A stretch of 64,000 nt of DNA from UBA6054 sp963975575 (GTDB lineage: Bacteria > Planctomycetota > Phycisphaerae > Phycisphaerales > UBA1924): contig CAXBHL010000001.1 of the NCBI GenBank assembly GCA_963975575.1, positions 682,001 to 746,000 of the forward strand, given 5' to 3'. The notes beneath the pieces were generated by a model that saw only the letters and a list, made by a program, of their open reading frames with translations, was not told the DNA's origin and ran no database searches. How positions within the stretch are numbered: the stretch's first letter is position 1; every line of letters begins with the position of its first letter. Position numbers and translations under genes: made by a program. Shown one piece after another: positions 16,406 to 24,461 of this stretch.

Positions 16406-17467
16406 ATGGCGAAGAAAGCTTCCAAGAAGTCCGACGCGACGCCGCCGCCGCCCCCCAAGGCGGACCGGACGGTGTCCGTGGTGGCCAAGCCGCAGCTCAG
16501 CGGCATCATCCCCACCGTGCCCTCGCGCCCCAAGCCGCAGGTGGCGTCGTTCCGCTCAACCAAGAAGCAGCTGGTCAATCCACGGCGCGTCCGCGGCGGC
16601 GTGAAGACCAAGGCCAAGCCGGGCGAGCCGCCCAAGAGCTGGGTCACCCAGCGGGTCATGCGCGTGGCCGAGCAGGCCGCGTCCGGCGAGGCGCTGCGCG
16701 AGGGCCTCGAGTACGCGGCGCTGGGCCAGACCAAGCGCCTGACGATCGAGGGCACGCTGTGCGAGGCGGTCATCCAGGGCCGCTCCGACAAGCCATACCG
16801 CACCACCCTGTCGTTGGAAGGCTTCACGCAGCCCCAGCAGGAGCAGGTGATCGGCACCATGGGCGAGCAGGTCCGCTACACGGCCAAGATCCTGGCCGGC
16901 GAGCTGCCCAGCAACATCGAGGATGTCTTCGCGCCGCTGGGCCTGCGCCTGCTGCCCACCGAGGCCGACGACCTCACGCCCGAGTGCACCTGCTCGGACT
17001 ACTCGGCCAAGGAGCCGTGGTGCAAGCACGCCGTGTGCCTGACCGCCCTGCTCGCCGAGCGGTTGGGCGAGGAGCCGATGCTGGTCTTCGGTCTCCGCGG
17101 CATGCCCGAGGAGGACCTGCTCGAGGGCCTGCGCCAGCGCCGCGTCGCGGGCTCGGGCGCCAGCGGCCCCTCGCCGGTGCTTCAGCCGCACGTGCCCGGC
17201 GTGACAGACACCATGAGCGCCCCGCTCGATCAGTCACTGGCGGACTTCTGGGAGGTCGGGCCCGACCTGGCGGACCTGGACACGCCCATCGCGCCTCCGC
17301 CGGTCAACTGCGTGCTGCTGCGCCGGCTGGGTCCCAGCCCGTTCCCCGAGGGCCGCTTCCCGCTGCTGGGCCTGCTGGCCACCTGCTACGACCTGATCGG
17401 GCGCGACGCCGTCGACGGCGCCGACACGCCGGATCCCGACGCAGACGCCACGGACGACGGGGACTGA
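16406..17467 (+). CDS. SWIM zinc-finger protein, 353 aa
   Basis: Residues about 192-215 carry a SWIM motif, CTCSDYSAKEPWCKH (CxC...CxH), which binds zinc and usually DNA or protein. A basic, low-complexity N-terminus (MAKKASKKSD, PPPPPK) of about 70 residues precedes it, and the last 30 residues are acidic. An AAGGAGG ribosome site overlaps the region just after the helicase stop, so translation is strong and coupled. It most likely works with the SNF2 ATPase. Confidence 0.85.
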   Translation: MAKKASKKSDATPPPPPKADRTVSVVAKPQLSGIIPTVPSRPKPQVASFRSTKKQLVNPRRVRGGVKTKAKPGEPPKSWVTQRVMRVAEQAASGEALREGLEYAALGQTKRLTIEGTLCEAVIQGRSDKPYRTTLSLEGFTQPQQEQVIGTMGEQVRYTAKILAGELPSNIEDVFAPLGLRLLPTEADDLTPECTCSDYSAKEPWCKHAVCLTALLAERLGEEPMLVFGLRGMPEEDLLEGLRQRRVAGSGASGPSPVLQPHVPGVTDTMSAPLDQSLADFWEVGPDLADLDTPIAPPPVNCVLLRRLGPSPFPEGRFPLLGLLATCYDLIGRDAVDGADTPDPDADATDDGD

Positions 17468-17470
17468 TCC

Positions 17471-19288
17471 CTACGGGCAGCCCTGCCCGAACCGCAGCAG
17501 GAACAGCGAGATATCGAAGAAGTCGATCGACCCGAAGGGCGGCGCGATGTCCGCGGCCGGGCTCTGGTTGTTGAAGGTCTCGAGGAACGCGCTGATGTCG
17601 AAGAAGTCGACGCGCCCGTCCCCGTTCTCGTCGCCCGGGCACCCGGCCACGAAGCTGCCGATCCAGGTCTGCCAGCCGAAGCTCTTGGCGTACTGGCCCA
17701 CGACCCAGAAGGTCCGGTCGTCGTTGGGATCGACCGCGATGTCGAAGTAGTCGCCCCAGCGTCCCTCGCTGCCGCGGTCGCCCGCGGCCATGAACGCCGG
17801 CTCGCTCATCGTGTTGGGCTCGTCGCCGGGCTGCCGGCCGGTGACCCACACGCTGGCGTACTCCTCGGCCGCGGCCCGGGCCATGACCATGCCCACACGG
17901 CCGAACTTGTCGGTGGCGATCGCCGGGAAGAACCAGAACACGCCGGGCGTGCTCACGTTGCCTTGCTGGACCAGCGCGGGGTCCTGCCCCGAGTCCGGCC
18001 AGCCGTTCGTGGCGACCTCGTACCAGCGGACGCGGGTGCGGGCTCCGACCGAGCGGACGGCGTGGGCCGTGTGCAGGCTCCCGTCGCGCCAGTGGGCGTT
18101 CATCAGGCGTCCGTCGAGCGTGTCGAGCAGCCCGCCGTCGAGGTTGGGCGCGTCGAAATCCGGCGGGTTGGAGTTGCCCAGGTGCGGCACGACCACGCTG
18201 GCCAGCGACGGGGTCCCGAGGGGGTCGTTGACGGTCCACAGGCGCAGGGCGTTGCTGGCGGCGCGGGTGACCATGAAGGTCCGCGGCGCGACCCCGTGCG
18301 TCTGGGCGACCTGCATGGAGCCGTCCATCTGCGGCACGAGATCGACATACGACGCGGGCTGGCCGCTCAGGAGCGGCGCCTTGTCGAACACGCGGACGAT
18401 GGGGCCCGCGAAGCCCGGCCCCGACCCGTCGAGTTGGAAGAGGTTCCCCGCGACGTAGAACGCGTTGTCGTCGTAGCCGAAGCCCGGATAGTCCACCCAG
18501 TAGGTGGTGTCGTCGATGTTGATGACCGCAAAGGTGCGGTAGCGGTGCCACACGCCGTTGGGGTCCGAGTCGTCGGAGACGGCGATATCGATCCATGCCT
18601 CGGTCGGTCCGTAGACCTCCAGCACGTGGACGACGAAGCGTCCTGTGGTGGGGTCGTAGAAGCACTTGGGATCGAACGTGAAGCTGCCCGCCCCCTGCCC
18701 CTCGAAGAAGCCGGGGCTGCCGCGTTGACCGAGCGGCGCGGAGAACTGCATCTGGCCGCCCTTGGTGAAGAACGCGATGGTGTCGTTGGCCGTCTGGACG
18801 ATGTGCTGGGGTCCCACGGCGATGGTGGGGTCCGGCGGGCTCCAGGGGGTCTGCGCGATGCCGGGGAATCCGACGCCGGTGGGGGTGGCCCGCGCCGGGC
18901 CGCCGGCCTCACCCTCTGGCAGCGGCTCGGCGTCGAGCGTGGGCAGCGACTTGTCGCGCCCGTGCGCGGGCAGGTGGTTCTTCACGCGGTCGACCGGTCC
19001 ATCCCAGGGGTCGCGGACCTGGATCGGCTCGGGAAAGGCGCGGGTGTCGATGACCTCGGCGGGCGTGAACTGCCGGGCCGACGCGGGGCCGTCGATGGCG
19101 ACCGGCGAGGGCAACTCCGACGCGGGGCGTCCCGGGCGGGTCGGCCCCTGGCCCTGCGGACCCGCGGCCCTCGTCGCGGTGGTGTCCGCGATGGTGCTGC
19201 CCGGAACCGGGTCGGACGCGCAGCCAACCAATGTGGGGACAAGCAGGCAGCACGATGCGGCAAGGACGGACCGGATTGGGCGGCTCAT
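17471..19288 (-). CDS. Exported protein with lipobox and GC-type dockerin, 605 aa
   Basis: The N-terminus has a lipoprotein-like signal (hydrophobic core, then LVGC at about residue 23). A Pro-rich linker follows, then a large beta-rich domain (about 130-540) with repeats that look like a propeller (TIAVGPQHIVQTANDTIAFF, FYDPTTGRFVVHVLE, GRWGDYFDIAVDPNDDRTFW); substrate unknown. The C-terminus is a GC-type dockerin: CPGDENGDGRVDFFDISAFL with a good calcium loop, then a second repeat IAPPFGSIDFFDISLFLLRF in which the D-x-N-x-DG loop is lost, ending GQGCP. Having both a lipid anchor and a dockerin is odd. GGAG lies upstream of ATG 19288. It is convergent with the SWIM gene. Confidence 0.85.
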   Translation of the reverse strand: MSRPIRSVLAASCCLLVPTLVGCASDPVPGSTIADTTATRAAGPQGQGPTRPGRPASELPSPVAIDGPASARQFTPAEVIDTRAFPEPIQVRDPWDGPVDRVKNHLPAHGRDKSLPTLDAEPLPEGEAGGPARATPTGVGFPGIAQTPWSPPDPTIAVGPQHIVQTANDTIAFFTKGGQMQFSAPLGQRGSPGFFEGQGAGSFTFDPKCFYDPTTGRFVVHVLEVYGPTEAWIDIAVSDDSDPNGVWHRYRTFAVINIDDTTYWVDYPGFGYDDNAFYVAGNLFQLDGSGPGFAGPIVRVFDKAPLLSGQPASYVDLVPQMDGSMQVAQTHGVAPRTFMVTRAASNALRLWTVNDPLGTPSLASVVVPHLGNSNPPDFDAPNLDGGLLDTLDGRLMNAHWRDGSLHTAHAVRSVGARTRVRWYEVATNGWPDSGQDPALVQQGNVSTPGVFWFFPAIATDKFGRVGMVMARAAAEEYASVWVTGRQPGDEPNTMSEPAFMAAGDRGSEGRWGDYFDIAVDPNDDRTFWVVGQYAKSFGWQTWIGSFVAGCPGDENGDGRVDFFDISAFLETFNNQSPAADIAPPFGSIDFFDISLFLLRFGQGCP

Positions 19289-19484
19289 CGGGTCTCCAGA
19301 ATCACAGTTATCGGACAGACAGAGCGGATTGCGGGACCACCCAGAACAGGTGAGCCAAGGGGCGGCCCGAACGAAGCGGAACGCCGGCCTCCCCGATTCG
19401 GCGATTCGGGCCCGGCGGTTCGGCCCGGTCGGCGAAACGGGGGTAACCGGGCGGTCGGCGCTGGTCCCCGTTCGGGCGGGCGTA

Positions 19485-19512
19485 TTGACCGCGACGGGGC
19501 CGGGTCTACGAT
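19485..19512 (+). promoter_or_regulatory. Promoter TTGACC-16-TACGAT
   Basis: TTGACC (19485-19490) and TACGAT (19507-19512), 16 bases apart, is one of the best sigma-70 matches in the window. It faces tRNA-Gln and glmU, about 290 bases upstream of the tRNA. Confidence 0.6.
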
Positions 19513-19690
19513 TCGACCTTGCGGAGCCGGGCGTGACGGACGCGGGTCAATCCCCGCCGAGGCGCGTCCAAGGATCCCCGCTTCATGGGCTTTCGCCCGT
19601 GCGGCCGGCGGGGGGCCAGCTCCAAGTCCTTTCCTTCAAACGGGATCGGGCGAACAGTGCCGCGGCCTTGCACGAGCGGGATCTCCCGGC

Positions 19691-19722
19691 GTGTTCGGTC
19701 CGCGACAAAGCGGAACGGACAC
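19691..19722 (+). other. 13-bp hairpin inside the tRNA-Gln upstream region
   Basis: GTGTTCGGTCCGC (19691-19703) pairs with GCGGAACGGACAC (19710-19722), with one G-U pair and one G-A mismatch, around loop GACAAA. No T tract follows, so it is not a terminator. Confidence 0.5.
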
Positions 19723-19806
19723 CGGGGCGGCCAAGGCCGTCCCTCAGCCAGCGGAGACACGCGTCGCGGAGCCCACCCGGTCCCCTCTTCCGGACCAGCC
19801 TACCGA

Positions 19807-19877
19807 TACCCCGTGGTGTAATGGCAGCACCGGTGTTTTTGGTACATCTAGTCCCGGTTCGAGTCCGGGCGGGGTAA
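19807..19877 (+). tRNA. tRNA-Gln (TTG)
   Basis: Acceptor TACCCCG/CGGGGTA, D-arm GTGT/GCAC, anticodon stem GGTGT/ACATC with loop TTTTGGT (anticodon TTG), T-arm CCCGG-TTCGAGT-CCGGG, discriminator A. The weak U1-A72 pair is typical of tRNA-Gln. The glmU start lies 26 bases downstream. Confidence 0.93.
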
Positions 19878-19903
19878 TTCGGGCTCCACGTCGCCGACCA
19901 CAT

Positions 19904-20713
19904 ATGTCGGGACACAGCACCAACAAACCGCCACAGGCCATGCTGCTCGCCGCGGGCAAGGGCACGCGGATGGGGTCAGATCTTCCCAAGGTCTGCCACC
20001 CGATCGGCGGGCGGGCGATGGTCTGCGCCGTGGTCGATGCCTGCCTCGACGCGGGCTGCGATCGGATCGTGGTGGTGGTGGGGTACAAGCAGGAACTGGT
20101 GCGCGAGGCGCTGGCGGAGTACGGCAACACGGTCGAGTTCGCGGTGCAGGACGAGCAACTCGGCACCGGGCACGCCGTGATGTGCGCCGAGGGCGCCTTC
20201 CCCGAGGGCATGCGAGAAGGCACGGACCTGTTCGTGCTCTGCGGCGACGGGCCGCTGATCCGGGCCGAGACGCTGCGGACAGTGCTCGAGCGGCACCGCT
20301 CGGTCGGGGCGGCCGGAACGCTGGCGACGAGCGTGATCGACGACCCCTCGGGCTACGGCCGGATCGTCCGGGACGCGACGGGTCGCTTCGAGCGGATCGT
20401 CGAGCAGAAGAACGCTTCCACAGACGAACTCAAGGTCCGCGAGATCAACCCCAGCTATTACTGCTTCGACGCGGGGGCGTTGTTCGGAGCGTTGTCGCGG
20501 GTGACGCGGAACGAGCTGACGGGCGAGTACTACATCACCGACGTGTTCGAGGGCCTCCTGGCCGAGGGCAAGCGGGTCGAGGTCATCGACGCGGTGCCCC
20601 CGGAGGACGTCCTGAGCATCAACACGCCGGAGCACCTCGCCGAGGTCGACCGGATTTTCCGAGGGCGGGCGCTCGCGTCCGGAACGCACACCAGCAGCGA
20701 GGGCACCCGATGA
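19904..20713 (+). CDS. glmU: GlmU-type uridylyltransferase, N-terminal domain only, 269 aa
   Basis: The enzyme would make UDP-GlcNAc from GlcNAc-1-P and UTP. The pyrophosphorylase motifs are present: MLLAAGKGTRMGSDLPKVCH, EQLGTGHAVMCAE, LCGDGPLI, PSGYGRIVRD, IVEQKNAS and NELTGEYYITDV. The left-handed beta-helix acetyltransferase half of bifunctional GlmU (family about 450 aa) is missing and does not occur nearby, so acetylation of glucosamine-1-P needs another gene. ATG 19904 is the first start after tRNA-Gln. Its stop overlaps the prs start (ATGA). The order glmU-prs-rplY-pth matches Bacillus gcaD-prs-ctc-spoVC. Confidence 0.88.
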   Translation: MSGHSTNKPPQAMLLAAGKGTRMGSDLPKVCHPIGGRAMVCAVVDACLDAGCDRIVVVVGYKQELVREALAEYGNTVEFAVQDEQLGTGHAVMCAEGAFPEGMREGTDLFVLCGDGPLIRAETLRTVLERHRSVGAAGTLATSVIDDPSGYGRIVRDATGRFERIVEQKNASTDELKVREINPSYYCFDAGALFGALSRVTRNELTGEYYITDVFEGLLAEGKRVEVIDAVPPEDVLSINTPEHLAEVDRIFRGRALASGTHTSSEGTR

Positions 20714-21690
20714 ACGGCGACTACGGCGAGCTGAAGATTTTCTCCGGGCGGAACAGCAAGCACCTGGCCCAGCGGGTGGTCGATCACCTCAAGATCCCCC
20801 TGGGCGGCGCGCGGACCAGCCTGTTCCCCGACGGCGAGATCATCACCAAGCTCGACGACGACGTCCGCGGGCGGGACTGTTTCGTGATCCTGTCCACCTG
20901 CGAGCCGGTCAACGACAACATCATGGAACTGCTGGTGTTCTGCGATTGCCTGCGTCGCGCCAGCGCGGCCCGCATCACGATGGTCATGCCGTACTACGGC
21001 TACGGGCGTCAGGACCGCAAGGACGAGGGTCGCGTGCCGATCACGGCCAAGCTCGTCGCCAACCTGATCACCGCGGCCAAGGCCGACCGGGTGCTGGCGA
21101 TCGACCTGCACGCCGCTCAGATCCAGGGCTTCTTCGACCTGCCGGTGGACCACCTCAGCGCGGGTCCCGTCTTCCACGACTACTTCTCGTCGATCCGTTC
21201 GGAGCTGGGCGACCTGTGCCTGGTCTCGCCGGACGTGGGCAACGTGAAGGTCGCCGAGAAGATGGCCAACCTGCTCGACGCGGACCTGGCCATCATCAAC
21301 AAGCGCCGGCTGTCGGGCACCGAGGTGGACGTGGGCAACCTGATCGGCACCGTTGCGGGCAAGCGCGTGCTGATGTTCGACGACATGATCTCGACCGGCG
21401 GCACGATCTGCTCCGCGGCCCGGCTGCTCATGGACGAGGGCGCGATCGACGTGATCTCGGCGGCGACGCACGGCGTGCTGGCCGGCCGCGCGATGGAGAA
21501 GATCGCCGATTCGCCCATCTCGCGCGTGGTGATCACCGACACGATCCCCGCCGGCGAGCGTTGCGACCCGATCAAGGACAAGCTGACCGTGCTCTCCGTC
21601 GGCGAGCTGCTCGGCGAGGCCATCGGGCGCATCCACAACAACTCTTCGATCAGCGCCCTGTTCCGCGGCACCGCGGGGGTCAAGCGCTGA
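20710..21690 (+). CDS. prs: Ribose-phosphate pyrophosphokinase, 326 aa
   Basis: Prs makes PRPP from ribose 5-phosphate and ATP for nucleotide, His and Trp synthesis. Motifs: LFPDGEIITKLDDDVRGRD, YYGYGRQDRKDEGRVPITAK (ATP-binding flexible region), DLHAAQIQGFFDLPVDHL, SPDVGNVKVAEKMA, and the PRPP loop VLMFDDMISTGGTI. Length and motif order are those of class I enzymes. Overlap with glmU by 4 bases indicates coupling. Confidence 0.96.
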   Translation: MNGDYGELKIFSGRNSKHLAQRVVDHLKIPLGGARTSLFPDGEIITKLDDDVRGRDCFVILSTCEPVNDNIMELLVFCDCLRRASAARITMVMPYYGYGRQDRKDEGRVPITAKLVANLITAAKADRVLAIDLHAAQIQGFFDLPVDHLSAGPVFHDYFSSIRSELGDLCLVSPDVGNVKVAEKMANLLDADLAIINKRRLSGTEVDVGNLIGTVAGKRVLMFDDMISTGGTICSAARLLMDEGAIDVISAATHGVLAGRAMEKIADSPISRVVITDTIPAGERCDPIKDKLTVLSVGELLGEAIGRIHNNSSISALFRGTAGVKR

Positions 21691-21766
21691 CCGGGTCATC
21701 GATACGGAATCAAGACAGCAACCAAGCGGGCGAACTCCGCCCGCGTCAAGGAAAACGAGGAAAGCC

Positions 21767-22444
21767 ATGCACGAAGAAGCACCCAACCTGAACGTTACCG
21801 TCCGCGAGCGCGTCGGCTCACGCTACGCCAAGCGCATCCGCGAGACCGGCGGCCTGCCCGCCGTGGTCTACGGCCACAAGGAGGAGCCCCTGCCCGTCCG
21901 CCTGGACGCGCGGGAGGCCGGCAAGTACATCTCCAAGGGCGAGAAGGTCTTCTCGATGGACCTGAACGGCAAGCAGCAGTACGTGCTGCTCAAGGACATC
22001 GGCTACGACTACCTGGGCACGAACATCATCCACGCCGACTTCGCCCGCGTGGACCTGAACGAGCGCGTGGACACCCGCGCCCACCTCAAGTTCGTCGGCG
22101 AGCCCAAGGGCCTGAAGAAGGCCGGCGCGGTCCTCATGCACCCCGTCAACGAGCTCGAACTCAACTGCCTGATCACCAACCTGCCCGACCAGATCGAGGT
22201 GGACGTGTCCGGGATGGACGTCGGCGACATGCTGCACGCCGGCGACATCAAGCTGCCCGTGGACACCATGGAACTGCTGACCGACGCCGACACGGTCGTC
22301 GCCCAGGTCATCGTGATCAAGGAGCAGGAAGAGTCCGCCGAGGCGGCCACCGTCGACGGCGCGGCCGAGCCCGAGGTCCTCACCGCCAAGAAGGACGAGG
22401 ACGCCAAGGCCCCCAAGGCCCCCAAGGAAGAGAAGAAGGGATAA
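21767..22444 (+). CDS. rplY: 50S ribosomal protein L25/general stress protein Ctc, 225 aa
   Basis: This is the long (TL5/Ctc) form: an N-terminal 5S rRNA-binding domain (RVGSRYAKRIRETGGLPAVVYGHK) and a C-terminal beta domain (LMHPVNELELNCLITNLPDQIEVDVSGMDVGD). The last 35 residues are an acidic then Lys-rich tail. AGGAAAG precedes ATG 21767. It sits between prs and pth as in Firmicutes. Confidence 0.94.
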   Translation: MHEEAPNLNVTVRERVGSRYAKRIRETGGLPAVVYGHKEEPLPVRLDAREAGKYISKGEKVFSMDLNGKQQYVLLKDIGYDYLGTNIIHADFARVDLNERVDTRAHLKFVGEPKGLKKAGAVLMHPVNELELNCLITNLPDQIEVDVSGMDVGDMLHAGDIKLPVDTMELLTDADTVVAQVIVIKEQEESAEAATVDGAAEPEVLTAKKDEDAKAPKAPKEEKKG

Positions 22445-22452
22445 CGCGGCAG

Positions 22453-23064
22453 ATGAAGCTCATCGTCGGGCTGGGAAACCCGGGCGCTCAGTACGAGCGC
22501 ACGCGTCACAACGCCGGATTTCTGGCGTTGGACGAGCTCGCGCGCCGGCACGCCGCCGGCATGGTGCCCAGGGCCCGCTTCAACGCCGTCACGCTCGACG
22601 CGTCTATCGGCGGGGAGAAGGTCCTGCTCGCCAAGCCGACCACCTTCATGAACCTCTCGGGTCGGACGGTGGGCGAGGCGGTGCGGTTCTTCAAGCTCGA
22701 CCCGGGCCAGGACCTGCTGGTGGTGGTCGACGAGATCGCCCTGCCGGTCGGCCACGTCCGGGTCCGCGAGAAGGGCAGCGCGGGCGGGCACAACGGCCTG
22801 TCCGACATCGACCGGGCGCTGGGCGGGGCGGACTACCCCCGCCTGCGGATCGGCGTGGGCGCGATGCCGGAGGGCTGGGTCAAGGCCGATTGGGTCCTGT
22901 CCCGGTTCGCCGACGAGGAGCAGGAAGCGGTGCGTGCGGGGACGGCCCTGGCCGCCGACGCCGCGGAGTGCGTGGTCCGGGAGGGACTCCCGGCCGCGAT
23001 GAACAGGTTCAACAAGAAAGTTTCGCAAGAGAACAACACCGACCGCGACGGCGACGCCGCGTGA
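22453..23064 (+). CDS. pth: Peptidyl-tRNA hydrolase, 203 aa
   Basis: Pth frees tRNA from drop-off peptidyl-tRNA. Motifs: VGLGNPGAQYERTRHNAGF (containing the conserved Asn and catalytic-site His), KPTTFMNLSGRTV, VVVDEIALPVGHVRVR (catalytic Asp), and GSAGGHNGLSDI. It starts 8 bases after rplY, so it is in the same operon. The last 20 residues are polar and variable. Confidence 0.95.
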   Translation: MKLIVGLGNPGAQYERTRHNAGFLALDELARRHAAGMVPRARFNAVTLDASIGGEKVLLAKPTTFMNLSGRTVGEAVRFFKLDPGQDLLVVVDEIALPVGHVRVREKGSAGGHNGLSDIDRALGGADYPRLRIGVGAMPEGWVKADWVLSRFADEEQEAVRAGTALAADAAECVVREGLPAAMNRFNKKVSQENNTDRDGDAA

Positions 23065-23107
23065 TTCGGAACACGGATCAGAGAACGATCAGAACGGAGC
23101 GACTGAA

Positions 23108-23611
23108 ATGACGACCGAGACAATGGCCCGCACGGGCACGTACGAGGGCATGTTCCTGGTTTCCCAGGCCGCGGCCTCGCAGTTCGGCGACACGCTGACC
23201 CACATCAACGAGCTCTTCGGCCGCGCCAACGCGACCGTGGTCGCGATGAAGAAGTGGGACGACCGCCGCCTGGCCTACGAGATCGACAAGCAGAAGCGCG
23301 GCGTGTACATCCTCGCGTACTTCACCTGCCCGACCGACATGGTCGGCCGGCTGGAGCGCGACGCCCAGATCTCGTCCAAGATCCTGCGCCTGCTGGTGAT
23401 CAAGGCCGACCACCTCACCGACGAGGAGATCGCCGCCCACGACGAGCGCCGGGCGCTGGCCGACGAGGCCAAGCTGCGGGCCGAGCGGGCCGAGTCCGAG
23501 GAGGACGAGTCCTCCGGGCGCGTCCGCCTGGGCGCCCCCGAGCAGCAGGCCCCCGCCGAGCCGGAGGCCGCCGAGGACTCCGCCGCCGACGAGTCGTCGG
23601 ACGAGAACTGA
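23108..23611 (+). CDS. rpsF: 30S ribosomal protein S6, 167 aa
   Basis: The S6 fold spans residues about 10-105 (YEGMFLV, LFGRANATVVAMKKWDDRRLAYEIDKQKRGVYI, ERDAQISSKILRLLVIKAD). A long acidic C-terminal tail (about 60 residues rich in Glu, Asp and Ala) extends past the fold, longer than the usual family length. ACGGAG lies upstream of ATG 23108. It would start an rpsF-ssb-rplI set; rpsR is missing. Confidence 0.94.
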   Translation: MTTETMARTGTYEGMFLVSQAAASQFGDTLTHINELFGRANATVVAMKKWDDRRLAYEIDKQKRGVYILAYFTCPTDMVGRLERDAQISSKILRLLVIKADHLTDEEIAAHDERRALADEAKLRAERAESEEDESSGRVRLGAPEQQAPAEPEAAEDSAADESSDEN

Positions 23612-23744
23612 TCCGTCCGGTCCGTTCGCACGGCGAGGCCGGCCCGCCCGCTTCCGCCATGCCTGCCCATTGAGGGGGGATGGCGGTTCGGCACGGCCGC
23701 AACACCCTCGAAGGGCGTTGGATGTCGAACGGGAAGTGTTCGGG

Positions 23745-23750
23745 TATGAT
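23745..23750 (+). promoter_or_regulatory. -10-like TATGAT upstream of ssb
   Basis: TATGAT lies 41 bases before the ssb start, after a 133-base gap from rpsF. No good -35 is seen. A small CGGCCG-TTT-CGGCCG hairpin (23762-23776) follows directly before the ribosome site. Confidence 0.35.
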
Positions 23751-23791
23751 ACGATGCTGCTCGGCCGTTTCGGCCGGAGGAAGGAGACGCG

Positions 23792-24253
23792 ATGGCCGGT
23801 AGTTTCAATAAGGTCATGCTGCTTGGGAACCTGACCCGTGATGTCGAGATCCGGCACACGTCGGGCAACCAGGCGGTGGCCAACTTCGGGATGGCCGTGA
23901 ACCGTCGGTTCAAGACCCAGTCTGGCGAGCAGCGCGAGGAAGTCACCTTCGTGGACTGCGAGGCCTGGGGCCGGACCGCCGAGGTGATGGGCCAGTACCT
24001 GTCCAAGGGCCGGCCCGTGTTCATCGAGGGGCGCCTCAAGCTCGACGAGTGGGAGGACAAGAGCGGGGGCGGCAAGCGCTCCAAGCTCAAGGTCGTCGTC
24101 GAGTCGTTCCAGTTCGTCGACTCGGGCCAGGGCCAGGGCGGCGGCGGGAACGAGCGGTCGTCCGGAGGTGGGGGGTACGCCCGTTCCGGGTCGTCCCAGT
24201 CCCGCCCGCAGAACGACGAGCCGGCCATCGACCACGACGACATCCCGTTCTGA
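23792..24253 (+). CDS. ssb: Single-stranded DNA-binding protein, 153 aa
   Basis: The OB fold occupies residues 1-110 (FNKVMLLGNLTRDVEIRHT, VANFGMAVNRRFKT, VTFVDCEAWGRTAEVMGQYL, GRPVFIEGRLKLDEWED). A Gly/Ser-rich linker follows, and the acidic tip ends DHDDIPF, the partner-binding tail of bacterial SSB. The ribosome site is GGAGGAAGGAG. It lies between rpsF and rplI, where S18 usually also occurs. Confidence 0.96.
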   Translation: MAGSFNKVMLLGNLTRDVEIRHTSGNQAVANFGMAVNRRFKTQSGEQREEVTFVDCEAWGRTAEVMGQYLSKGRPVFIEGRLKLDEWEDKSGGGKRSKLKVVVESFQFVDSGQGQGGGGNERSSGGGGYARSGSSQSRPQNDEPAIDHDDIPF

Positions 24254-24304
24254 CCCGATCCGCCCGGTCGGTTCGGCCGGGCTGAATATCTGATCTGTTC
24301 CGTG

Positions 24305-24359
24305 GGCGTCCCGTTCGGCGGGACGCCTACGCTTCCCGTCCCGCTTTTCCAGGCGGGAC
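24305..24359 (+). promoter_or_regulatory. Two tandem hairpins in the rplI leader
   Basis: Hairpin 1: GGCGTCCCG (24305-24313) with CGGGACGCC (24319-24327), 9 perfect pairs, loop TTCGG. Hairpin 2: GTCCCGC (24338-24344) with GCGGGAC (24353-24359), 7 perfect pairs. Both share GTCCCG arms, so alternative pairing between them is possible. They occupy the place where rpsR would be, about 100 bases before rplI. Confidence 0.5.
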
Positions 24360-24461
24360 CCCGTTGGGGCCGGTGGCGTTCGGGCGTGTGCCCGTTGGCC
24401 GGCTCCTCAACTTGGCCCGGTGCCGCCGCCGGCACGGGCAAGGACAGCGAAGGAGGCCCCC

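Larger units (their letters stand above)
19289..19806. other. 518-base gap before tRNA-Gln, possible small RNA
   Basis: No credible protein gene on either strand. It contains a good sigma-70-like promoter (19485-19512) facing tRNA-Gln and, 180 bases further, a 13-bp hairpin (19691-19722). I tested by eye for SRP RNA, RNase P RNA and tmRNA signatures and saw none. It may be a long tRNA precursor leader or an unannotated RNA gene. Confidence 0.45.

Noticed and set aside
19513..19806. SRP RNA, RNase P RNA or tmRNA in the gap before tRNA-Gln
   Set aside because: The conserved core sequences of these RNAs are not visible on either strand.
24254..24461. Hidden rpsR between ssb and rplI
   Set aside because: No frame there resembles S18; the stretch holds hairpins and the rplI ribosome site.
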